60,653 bases of DNA, taken from assembly GCA_045539475.1 (NCBI GenBank), contig JAZQFJ010000068.1, positions 1 to 60,653 on the forward strand, given 5' to 3'. The DNA comes from SIG480 sp045539475 (lineage in GTDB: Bacteria > Bacillota > Clostridia > Oscillospirales > JAAYXM01). Below are positions 8,159-14,901 of this stretch, piece by piece. The number at the start of each line of letters is the position of its first letter. The stretch's first letter is position 1. Made by a program: the position numbers and the translations under genes. A model generated the notes under the pieces. The model worked only from the letters and a program-made list of their open reading frames with translations, was not told where the DNA came from and did not search any database.

Positions 8159-8188
8159 AATCGACTGATGGATGTCAGCCGATTTTTT
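8159..8188 (+). terminator. intrinsic terminator of the methylase operon
   Basis: Arms AATCGACTGA and TCAGCCGATT pair with one mismatch around a six-base loop and are followed by a run of T. The hairpin lies about 100 bases after the last stop codon of the operon. Confidence 0.75.
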
Positions 8189-8196
8189 TGCTTCTA

Positions 8197-8228
8197 AAGA
8201 CCGGCTTATGCTGGTCTTTTTTTTGCTT
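8197..8228 (+). terminator. second tandem intrinsic terminator
   Basis: AAGACCGGC and GCTGGTCTT pair (one G-T wobble) around a TTAT loop, followed by eight or more T. Two terminators in a row isolate the operon from the repeat region downstream. Confidence 0.8.
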
Positions 8229-8280
8229 AAAATCAGGTGAACTACTTATAAATGTCGTATTTTGTCGAACGATTTTTTTA

Positions 8281-9010
8281 AGAATTTTTCAAAAAGGGGT
8301 TGGAAAAAGGCTGTTTTTTATCCTTACTTATGAGGGGTATTTTTATAAAAGAATTTTTCAAATGTAAAGGTTTCTTTGACATTTGACTGATATCATTGAC
8401 TTGAATAGAAAAAGGATGTCAAAAAAAATGAATTATTTTTTCAAAGGTGTAGGCTTCTTTCACCTTTGACTTTTATAATAGCAGTTAAGAGAGTGGTTGA
8501 TGGCTGTAAAATTTTTTAAAAAACTTTTTCAAAGGTATAACTTTTTGTTACCTTTGAGGTTTATGATGTGGCTGTATGGAAAGGAAAAATAAAAAGTTTA
8601 AAAAGTTTTTTAAACATACGGTATTTTGCATAGTTTCACTGTTATTATGGGATTAAAGAGCATAATAATGACGCAAAAAATTTTTTTGAAAATTTTTTCA
8701 AAGGTATCAAAAAATGACCCCTTTGGCTGTTATTATTGCATTGTGAAAAGAAATTTTTTGAAAGGTACGGTGTGAAGCAACCTTTTACTGTTATTATGAG
8801 TTTGAATAGAAAAATGCTGTCAAAAAATTTTTAAAATGATTTTTTAAAACATATCAAATAATGAGTAGTTTCACAGTTATGATAACAGTAGAAAGAGTCA
8901 TTCCTCAAAAAATGTCGAAAAGTTATTAAAAAAATTTTTTGAAACCACCCAAATAATGGTGGGTTTGGCTGTTATGATAGCAGTAGAAAGACAGCCTTTT
9001 AAAAATTTTT
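8281..9010 (+). repeat. tandem array of about eight degenerate hairpin repeats, ~85 bp period
   Basis: No gene was found between 8058 and 9120; this array fills most of the gap. Units begin near 8359, 8442, 8530, 8612, 8699, 8761, 8846 and 8942 (steps 83, 88, 82, 87, 62, 85, 96). Each has an inverted repeat, then a motif close to CTGTTATTATG, then AGAAAGA-like and AAAAATTTTT segments. Stems differ yet stay complementary: CAAATGT/ACATTTG (8359, 8379), CAAAGGT/ACCTTTG (8442, 8462 and 8530, 8550), AAAGGT/ACCTTT (8761, 8780), CCACC/GGTGG (8945, 8958). Four units share a 13-base loop; units at 8612 and 8846 keep only four pairs. Possible roles are a protein-binding array, a replication or transfer site, or a structured RNA. 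It precedes a recombinase module. Confidence 0.75.
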
Positions 9011-9120
9011 GTTCAAATCTTAAGGTTTGGATGCCAATGATAATTAAATAAAAGTACATACAGAAAATGTTCTTGTTAGCTAAGATTCGGGCATCTAAAA
9101 TTATAAGATAAATTTATGAA

Positions 9121-9234
9121 ATGCATTTCAATTGTACCTTGACAAAGAAAGCACGCAAGATAACGGCGTTGCAGTATAACAAAAAATCGGAAACAGATAA
9201 TGATACTTCTGTCCAGCCACAGTCCGAGCGTTAA
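9121..9234 (+). CDS. small protein of unknown function (37 aa)
   Basis: An ATG at 9121 opens 37 codons with a basic segment (LTKKARKITALQYNKKSE) and a polar tail ending SVQPQSER. It sits between the hairpin array and the recombinase module. A GC-rich patch (about 9210-9300) starts at its end and differs from the AT-rich surroundings. No clear ribosome binding site was found. It could be a small DNA-binding accessory protein or the remnant of a recombinase N-terminus. Confidence 0.35.
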   Translation: MHFNCTLTKKARKITALQYNKKSETDNDTSVQPQSER

Positions 9235-9359
9235 GAGCGTCGCAGGCAATGGGGACAGTCCGGGCGGATGCCGGGAAGGTGGAATTCCTATGGATGTGTT
9301 AATTTTACATCTCCGTATTTTAAAATTAAAAAGTAAAAAATTTAAGGAGAAATCAAATT

Positions 9360-9752
9360 ATGAAAAAAGCTATTATTTATTTAAGAAATGAAAACGAATT
9401 CAAAATGTTCAACAATGAAGTTGAAAAAGAGTTAAGAGACTTTGTTGCCACACTTCCGAACGTAAAAGTAACAGATGTGTATGTTGATGAATACGAATAT
9501 GAAAATGAGATGAATCGTGAAATTATCTCCAAGATTTTCAACTCAGCCAAGAACGGTGATTTCCATATTATTGTGACTAACGATATACTCGGCCTTATGC
9601 ATAATCAGCTTCCACCATGGTGTGTTGTCGATGAACTTAACAAACTCAGAATAAATGTTATATCAAAAACAAGCACAGTTCTTGAAAAAGAAAAGTATAT
9701 ACGATTTGTAATGAAGCTAACGGATAAATGGTATGCTGAAGAAATCAGCTGA
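9360..9752 (+). CDS. resolvase-fold-like small protein lacking the catalytic serine
   Basis: A 130-residue protein preceded by AAGGAG. Its fold pattern resembles the N-terminal domain of serine recombinases: a first strand (KKAIIYLRNENE), a DVYVDE strand, DFHIIVTNDILGL in the place of the conserved KxxDRLxR region, and LRINVISKTSTV. The serine expected after the first strand (as in YCRLS of the large recombinase downstream) is replaced by asparagine, and no DNA-binding domain follows. It may be an accessory or regulatory partner of that recombinase, or a degenerate copy. Spacing to the next small gene is 87 bases, so the genes may be co-transcribed. Confidence 0.55.
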   Translation: MKKAIIYLRNENEFKMFNNEVEKELRDFVATLPNVKVTDVYVDEYEYENEMNREIISKIFNSAKNGDFHIIVTNDILGLMHNQLPPWCVVDELNKLRINVISKTSTVLEKEKYIRFVMKLTDKWYAEEIS

Positions 9753-9839
9753 ATAATTGAAAAGTAAACTGTAATAACGGACCTGCCCTTGTTCATATTA
9801 CTGTAATAGCATAATCCGCTAAAAAGGAGGCTGACAGTT

Positions 9840-9977
9840 ATGGATAAAAAGAAAACCCAGCAAGATTACATAAAAAATATTTATAAAAATGGCGAAAGTC
9901 TTGACAAAAGTCAGTTCTCCAAAAAGTGGATTGAACTAATTAACAGACTGGAAAATTCCAGGTCTGTAAAAAAATAG
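9840..9977 (+). CDS. 45-residue small protein of the recombinase module
   Basis: AAGGAGG at 9824-9830 lies nine bases before an ATG at 9840. The 45 codons give a soluble, charged peptide (MDKKKTQQDYIKNIYKNGES, ending SRSVKK) and stop at 9975-9977. The excellent ribosome binding site and its place between two recombinase-like genes support real expression. The helical, lysine-rich composition fits a small DNA-binding or directionality factor, but no family was recognised. Confidence 0.6.
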   Translation: MDKKKTQQDYIKNIYKNGESLDKSQFSKKWIELINRLENSRSVKK

Positions 9978-10045
9978 ACAAGGCGATACGCTATGCGATA
10001 TAATAAATACGCAGCGGTTTGTTCTGTCCAAAAGGAGAGAAAGCG

Positions 10046-11602
10046 ATGGACAAAGTAGCAATTTATTGCCGCTTATCTGAAGAAGACAGAGACAAACTAA
10101 ACAAAACAGACGATTCTGAAAGTATAAAGAATCAAAAATCAATGCTATTGAAGTATGCAATGCAACAAGGGTGGGAAGTTTACAACATTTACAGTGATGA
10201 CGATTATGCCGGAGCTGACAGAAAAAGGCCTGAATTTAACAGGTTGCTTCATGATGCCGAAGATGGAAAATTTGATATTGTGCTTTGTAAAACTCAGTCG
10301 CGTTTCACTCGTGAACTTGAGCTTGTTGAAAAGTACATACACGGATTGTTTCCTCTTTGGGGAATCAGATTTGTCGGGCTTGTTGACAATGCTGATACTG
10401 ACAACAAAGGTAACAAAAAAGCAAGGCAGATAAACGGTCTTGTAAATGAGTGGTATCTTGAGGATATGTCAGACAGTATCAAAAGCTCACTTACAATCAG
10501 ACGACAAAACGGTCATCATATAGGCGCGTTTGCTCTTTATGGCTATATGAAAGATCCTAACCAGAAAGGGCATCTGATTATCGATGAAGAAGCTGCAGAG
10601 GTTGTTCGCAAAGTGTTTACATTGTTTTCGCAAGGTATGGGTAAAACTGCCATAGCAAGGTGGCTTAATGAGAAAGGAATACCTAATCCTACAGAATACA
10701 AACATCTGAAGGGACTCAGGTACAAACAACCAGAATCGAAAAACAGTACACTTTGGAGATATTTTGCTATATCTGATATGTTGGTGAATGAAATTTATAT
10801 CGGAAATATGGTTCAAGGTAAATATGGCAGTGTTTCTTATAAAACTAAGGAAAACAAACCACGACCTAAAGACCAATGGTACCGTGTCGAAGGAACACAC
10901 GAGCCTATTATCGATCGTGAACTTTGGGACAGAGTGCAGGGAATGATAAAGAATCGCACAAAACCATTTACTACGGGAAATATAGGTGTTTTCGCTGGCA
11001 AAGTACACTGTGAGCATTGCGGTTATACGATGCGTTCTTCAAAGAGTCGTGGTGAACATTATCTCCAATGTGCTACCAAACATGTTGCAAATGGTGCTTG
11101 CGATGGGGCTTTTATTCCGGTGAAGAAGCTTGAAAGCATCGTAATTGCTGAGCTGAATCGTATGACGAGAGAATTTCTTGACAAGGATGAGCTCGAACAG
11201 AAAATTGAGTTTGCAAAGAATCTTACCGAGCAAAAGAAAAAGCTTGAATCAGAGGTTGAACGGTACAAAAAGCTTGTTGACAGTACTTCCCGTGCAGTTA
11301 AGGAGTGTTATCTTGATAAAGTTAAGGGCGACATTGATATTGATGAATACAATTCAATCGTTAAAGAACTGAAAGCAGATAAGCTAAAGTATGAGAAAGT
11401 CGTAACTGACGGAGAAAATCAGATAGCAGAAATTGACGAGCGCCTTGCAGCCGGTGATAACCGTCGTGAGCTTATCGAACAGTACACCAATATCACAAAG
11501 CTTAATCGTGAAACTGTGGACATTATGATTGATCACATCGTTGTCGGAAGACGAATCAAGGGTACGAAAAATTACCCCGTAGAAATCTATTGGAACTTCT
11601 GA
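10046..11602 (+). CDS. large serine recombinase (site-specific integrase/transposase type)
   Basis: A 518-residue protein. The resolvase catalytic domain (about 1-150) has the nucleophile S11 in YCRLSEED and the TQSRFTRELE region. A recombinase domain follows (about 155-290, ARWLNEKGIPNP), then a zinc ribbon at 322-360 (CEHC and later cysteines), a coiled coil (about 375-470) and a short C-terminal domain. These enzymes cut and rejoin attachment sites through a 5'-phosphoserine link and move integrative elements or Tn4451-like transposons. The ATG at 10046 follows AAAGGAGAG; an earlier ATG at 10019 overlaps this signal and was rejected. No transfer genes are nearby, so the element is small or eroded. 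Its right end seems to lie near 11.79 kb. Confidence 0.9.
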   Translation: MDKVAIYCRLSEEDRDKLNKTDDSESIKNQKSMLLKYAMQQGWEVYNIYSDDDYAGADRKRPEFNRLLHDAEDGKFDIVLCKTQSRFTRELELVEKYIHGLFPLWGIRFVGLVDNADTDNKGNKKARQINGLVNEWYLEDMSDSIKSSLTIRRQNGHHIGAFALYGYMKDPNQKGHLIIDEEAAEVVRKVFTLFSQGMGKTAIARWLNEKGIPNPTEYKHLKGLRYKQPESKNSTLWRYFAISDMLVNEIYIGNMVQGKYGSVSYKTKENKPRPKDQWYRVEGTHEPIIDRELWDRVQGMIKNRTKPFTTGNIGVFAGKVHCEHCGYTMRSSKSRGEHYLQCATKHVANGACDGAFIPVKKLESIVIAELNRMTREFLDKDELEQKIEFAKNLTEQKKKLESEVERYKKLVDSTSRAVKECYLDKVKGDIDIDEYNSIVKELKADKLKYEKVVTDGENQIAEIDERLAAGDNRRELIEQYTNITKLNRETVDIMIDHIVVGRRIKGTKNYPVEIYWNF

Positions 11603-11634
11603 GGCAAGACCGAAAATCAAGTGTTTTTGCCTCA
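11600..11634 (+). terminator. hairpin directly after the serine recombinase gene
   Basis: TGAGGCAA (including the stop codon) pairs with TTGCCTCA at 11627-11634. No T-run follows, so termination is uncertain. Confidence 0.35.
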
Positions 11635-11732
11635 GGTTGTTCTTACAAGGTCGCAGGCTTGAAAAGGCAAGAGCGACTTTGAAAATCGCAAAACTCGCAT
11701 AAAATAAGGGTTTTCGGCGTTTCGGTTTTGTA

Positions 11733-11782
11733 TGTTGTTCTTACGCGATAGCAGCATCTGCTGCTATCGCATAAGAACAACA
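11733..11782. repeat. near-perfect 24-bp inverted repeat at the presumed right end of the recombinase module
   Basis: The arms 11733-11756 and 11759-11782 are complementary except at one position, with a two-base centre. The sequence GTTGTTCTTAC that starts inside the left arm also occurs directly at 11636-11646. The palindrome ends about 15 bases before the point where a hepT-like reading frame loses similarity. It may be part of the attachment or excision site, a terminator, or a recombinase binding site. Confidence 0.6.
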
Positions 11783-11857
11783 TTTTCCATTAAATGCAGA
11801 AATCTCATCCGAATACTGGATAATTTTCTTCAGCACAATCACATCTCTACTGTTCAT
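11741..11857 (-). pseudogene. hepT toxin N-terminal remnant
   Basis: Twenty codons read like the start of a HepT (DUF86) RNase/AMPylation-target toxin: MNSRDVIVLKKIIQYSDEIS. After that the frame runs into the palindrome region and stops at 11741-11743, so the family sequence ends near 11797. HepT proteins are about 110-140 residues. The ATG overlaps the end of the mntA remnant, the usual mntA-hepT arrangement. The gene was probably cut by insertion of the recombinase module or by a deletion. Confidence 0.55.
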
Positions 11858-11939
11858 AAAGAACCACCTCATTCTTTACAGAATCGCGGATAAGTGAACG
11901 CTCAAGAGTTGCGTATGTCATATATAGTACATACAACTC
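11847..11939 (-). pseudogene. mntA antitoxin C-terminal remnant
   Basis: About 30 codons ending KNEVVLYEQ resemble the C-terminus of MntA nucleotidyltransferase antitoxins, and the stop overlaps the hepT-like start. Upstream in this frame is a TAA, so the nucleotidyltransferase core is lost. Confidence 0.45.
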
Positions 11940-11998
11940 CCTTTATCGTTATATAACACCCCATTGTGTGCAAGAACAAATCCACGACCTTTAATGTT
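11918..11998 (-). pseudogene. fragment resembling a class II glutamine amidotransferase
   Basis: A short frame reads GFVLAHNGVLYNDKG, like the conserved HNG region of class II amidotransferases. It stops at 11918-11920, inside the mntA remnant. It shows that several gene pieces were joined here. The call rests on one motif. Confidence 0.3.
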
Positions 11999-12078
11999 CG
12001 AAAGGAAGGTGTGGTTAATTGCCTGCCGCCGACTAATGATATAAATTCAATATCGGAATAACCTGCCGAAACTTAAAA

Positions 12079-12110
12079 GGATTGTAGCAAAATGCCTTTC
12101 GCTACAATCC
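12079..12110 (-). terminator. terminator of the phage-type repressor gene
   Basis: GGATTGTAGC and GCTACAATCC form a perfect 10-bp stem. Read on the minus strand it is followed by TTTT. It lies 40 bases after the repressor stop codon. Confidence 0.75.
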
Positions 12111-12149
12111 CTTTGGTGTTTTAGAAAAACAGCCCCTTTAAATGCTTAT

Positions 12150-12782
12150 TCAAACGTTTTTAATTATTTTCTTAACCAATCCAACAACTTCAATCCTATA
12201 AGCATCCTTGCCTTCAAACCGTTGCACAGGATACATAGGGTTTATTGAATGAAGCTCAATCCAATCTTCCCCGTAAACAATTTTTTTGACATATCCATCA
12301 CTTTTGTCAAGAAGCACCACGGCAATCGCTCCGCTATCTACAGAATCCTGCTTATGCACCTGAAGTATGTCCCCTTCTTCTATCTTCGGATACATGCTGT
12401 CCCCGACAACTTTTATGCACAAAGAATTCTCCGCTTCCGCTTTTGATTTTATATAGCAAGGAAGCTGCTCTAATACCTCGTTATTCGCGGACGTTCCGAA
12501 CCCGGCAGAAGCATTGGCATACAGCGGTAACATATACACGTTATTCTTCTCAAGAAACATAGCGTTCTGTTCTTCAGGCGCTATGTTTGTTTCTGTACCG
12601 AGAAGGTAATCCGCAGAAACATTTAGTATCTCTGATAATTTCTTAATTGTTTCAGGATTAGGAGAAGCTGTTCCGTTTTCATATTTCGCATAAGCTTGTT
12701 GCGATATTGATAATCTTTCTGCCAACGCTTTTTGCGATAACCCCGCCCCATTTCTGACTTCTTTCAATTTTTTCATAAACAT
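12150..12782 (-). CDS. cI/LexA-like repressor (XRE HTH + S24 peptidase)
   Basis: A 210-residue protein. The N-terminal HTH covers residues 4-61 (GLSQKALAERLSISQQAYAKY). The C-terminal S24 self-cleavage domain has the nucleophile S129 in GDSMYPKIEEGD and the general base lysine near 166 in DGYVKK. The likely cleavage site is A93-G94 in NASAGFG. Such repressors keep prophage genes silent and are inactivated through RecA after DNA damage. The first ATG is preferred because AAGGTGAT lies six bases before it. It is divergent from a tail-protein cassette, with matching operators in both promoters (separate entry). Confidence 0.92.
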   Translation of the reverse strand: MFMKKLKEVRNGAGLSQKALAERLSISQQAYAKYENGTASPNPETIKKLSEILNVSADYLLGTETNIAPEEQNAMFLEKNNVYMLPLYANASAGFGTSANNEVLEQLPCYIKSKAEAENSLCIKVVGDSMYPKIEEGDILQVHKQDSVDSGAIAVVLLDKSDGYVKKIVYGEDWIELHSINPMYPVQRFEGKDAYRIEVVGLVKKIIKNV

Positions 12783-12803
12783 AATTTATCACCTTCAAGC
12801 ACA

Positions 12804-12882
12804 ATTATACAACCTTTAGTTGTTTTTTGTCAATAACTTTTCCAAAAAAACTATTGACAACAACTAAAAGTTGTAGTATTAT
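12804..12882. promoter_or_regulatory. divergent promoters with two repressor operators
   Basis: Leftward promoter: TTGACA (complement of 12828-12833) and TATAAT (complement of 12804-12809), 18-base spacer. Rightward promoter: TTGACA 12854-12859 and TATTAT 12877-12882, 17-base spacer. Palindromes of the form ACAAC-N5-GTTGT lie at 12809-12823 and 12860-12874, one in each promoter. This is the classic layout for a repressor controlling itself and a lytic-side promoter. Confidence 0.85.
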
Positions 12883-13024
12883 ATTTCCTGCAATCATTTA
12901 TAATGATACAGTTGCAATGATTCAGTAATTATATCGAAGCCCCCGTTACTTTGGTATAAGCACTGAACACGTGCGCTTGCAACGGATATCATAAGTGATG
13001 CAAAAAACAACGAAAGGAGAATTT

Positions 13025-13762
13025 ATGAACAGAATCAAAACATTAAATCTAAGCCACAAATCCCCTCCCATACCTATAGGTAGGACGGGAGAAAACAAGT
13101 TTCGAACAGTCGCGATTGACACATCCGGCTGGGCGTTAGAAGATGCAGAATGCAGAGTCATCTATTCCCGACCTGACGGAATAACTTATCCGGTTGAAAT
13201 AACTTATAAAGATGGTTGCGTCATGTGGACGCCAAGCGCTTACGACCTTGAAATCAGCGGCCCCGGGCAGATTGAGGTGCGTGCATACCTCGGTGATGCC
13301 ATCGGAAAGTCTGCAACTTTTAAAGTTGAAATCGAAAATTCAATGCAAGCTATTGAGACCGAGCCGGGCATTGTCCGCCCCGATTGGGTGGACGATATTA
13401 TAGACAAGGTTGTAATTTCTGACATGACGCAGACCGTAACTTCAACGGAGAGCGGCGGAATAAACGTCTTTACCATAACGCTCACGAACGGCGAGAGCGC
13501 AGCCTTTGAGATCCGTAACGGAGCGAAGGGAGACAAAGGTGACACCGGCGCAAAAGGCGATAAGGGGGATAAAGGAGACACCGGACCGCAGGGTGAACGC
13601 GGAGCGCGCGGTGCTACCGGAGCGAAAGGTGAACGCGGAACCGACGGCACAGACGGCTATACCCCACAACGTGGTGTGGACTACTGGACGGAAGAGGATA
13701 AAGACGAAGTTGTGACCTCAGTGCTCAACTCCCTTCCTATTGCAGAGGAGATAAGCATATGA
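13025..13762 (+). CDS. phage baseplate/tail-like protein with collagen repeat
   Basis: A 245-residue protein. Residues 1-110 form a beta-rich region like BppU-type baseplate upper proteins (SHKSPPIPIGRTGENKFR). A short helix-rich stretch follows, then a run of Gly-X-Y triplets from about 165 to 211 (GDKGDTGAKGDKGD and similar). The end reads YTPQRGVDYWTEEDKDE, a motif often found after collagen repeats in phage fibres. Such proteins form trimeric, host-contacting tail structures. The ATG at 13025 follows AAAGGAG. The stop overlaps the next start as ATGA. No other tail, head or lysis genes are present. Confidence 0.75.
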   Translation: MNRIKTLNLSHKSPPIPIGRTGENKFRTVAIDTSGWALEDAECRVIYSRPDGITYPVEITYKDGCVMWTPSAYDLEISGPGQIEVRAYLGDAIGKSATFKVEIENSMQAIETEPGIVRPDWVDDIIDKVVISDMTQTVTSTESGGINVFTITLTNGESAAFEIRNGAKGDKGDTGAKGDKGDKGDTGPQGERGARGATGAKGERGTDGTDGYTPQRGVDYWTEEDKDEVVTSVLNSLPIAEEISI

Positions 13763-14808
13763 ATAACTACATAATAAATTCATCCACACTTGCCGAAATA
13801 GGCGACACCATACGCGATAAATCCGGAACTTCAGAATCCATTCCCGTCCCAGAGATTCCCAAGCACATTGAAAATGTATACGAAGCAGGGAAAAAATCCA
13901 TGGTGGATGAAAGTAAGCTCCTCCCTACAACAGTGTCCGGAAGCTATATATTTTTAGATGATGTCAGCGAAGTTCCACACGAAGTGAAATGCAAAATCAG
14001 CGGGGTTGATAATCCCCAAAACATAAAGATGACGATGACAGGAGCGAATTTGATAAAAAATGAGTTTGCTTCCGTAACGAGAAATGGGCTTGCACTTACT
14101 GTAAATGAAGATAAAAGTGTTACGATAAATGGCACAGCGACAGCGACGACAACCTTTTATTTTTCAGACATTATTCTTCCACCAGGAAAGTACACAGTAA
14201 GTGGAATGAGTAATGGCGGCGCGCGGACAATCTATATTCAGGCCAATGTAAGGACATCAAGCGGGAGCGGACAGGCAATGCTTGCTAAGGATATTGGTAC
14301 TGGCGCAACTTTTGAATTATCGGAAAAATCAACCATAGCTATATTCATCGCAGCGATTGAAGGAATAGCGGTTGAAAATACAATAGTATACCCAATGCTC
14401 AACATCGGCTCAACCGCTCTCCCCTACGAGCCCTACAACGGTCAAACCCTCTCACCGAAAACCGATGGCACAGTCGATGGAATAACAAGTGTATCGCCGT
14501 ATATGAACATATTCACCGATACCGAAGGCGTGAATATTGAGGCAACGTATAACAAAAATTGGAGTATGCAGGAAGTCCAACAGCGGTTTTGCGATGTTTT
14601 TAAACAAGAAACAATCAGCCATTCACTCAGTTTTGAAAGACTTACGCTTTCAAAGAAAAGCATAACAAGCATTATCAACGTGCTTTCCGATACCGCGTTC
14701 GAACAAACTGTAACATTCAAAAAGACCGCAAAGGAAGCTGCTTTTACGGACGATGAATGGACAGAGCTTACTTCTACTAAGCCAAATTGGACTTTTTCTC
14801 TTATATAA
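13759..14808 (+). CDS. phage tail-tip/receptor-binding-like protein
   Basis: A 349-residue protein that overlaps the collagen-repeat gene by four bases, with AGAGGAG before its ATG. The N-terminus (STLAEIGDTIRDKSGTSESI) is typical of tail appendage proteins in Clostridia prophages. The middle is a jelly-roll, carbohydrate-binding-like region (SVTINGTATATTTFYF, then LPPGKYTVSG). The C-terminus (FERLTLSKKSITSIINVLSD) resembles another common tail-associated module. It probably binds a cell-surface glycan. Together with the previous gene it forms a two-gene cassette under the repressor-controlled promoter. Confidence 0.7.
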   Translation: MNNYIINSSTLAEIGDTIRDKSGTSESIPVPEIPKHIENVYEAGKKSMVDESKLLPTTVSGSYIFLDDVSEVPHEVKCKISGVDNPQNIKMTMTGANLIKNEFASVTRNGLALTVNEDKSVTINGTATATTTFYFSDIILPPGKYTVSGMSNGGARTIYIQANVRTSSGSGQAMLAKDIGTGATFELSEKSTIAIFIAAIEGIAVENTIVYPMLNIGSTALPYEPYNGQTLSPKTDGTVDGITSVSPYMNIFTDTEGVNIEATYNKNWSMQEVQQRFCDVFKQETISHSLSFERLTLSKKSITSIINVLSDTAFEQTVTFKKTAKEAAFTDDEWTELTSTKPNWTFSLI

Positions 14809-14856
14809 GTCCAATTCTTCTTTATTCGCTTCTTTCTTAATTATATTATCTTTCAC

Positions 14857-14888
14857 CGAGGATACCTCACATCTGTGAGATATCCTCG
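14857..14888. terminator. bidirectional terminator between tail cassette and capsule operon
   Basis: A 15-bp stem with one mismatch and a TC centre (arms 14857-14871 and 14874-14888) lies between converging genes. T-rich sequence follows on the plus strand, and it is placed to end the leftward capsule operon too. Confidence 0.75.
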
Positions 14889-14901
14889 TTCTTGTTTTAT
14901 T

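Noticed and set aside
8281..9010. CRISPR-like array
   Set aside because: Units are degenerate, the step varies from 62 to 96 bases, the conserved part is an inverted repeat with short loops rather than identical repeats with unique spacers, and there are no cas genes.
9200..9391. 63-codon open frame over the GC-rich patch
   Set aside because: No ribosome binding site, overlaps the small frame ending at 9234 and the start of the gene at 9360, and the sequence does not look like a folded protein.
13240..13650. Proline/serine-rich antisense frame opposite the collagen repeats
   Set aside because: It is the complement of Gly-X-Y triplet coding and has no start signal.
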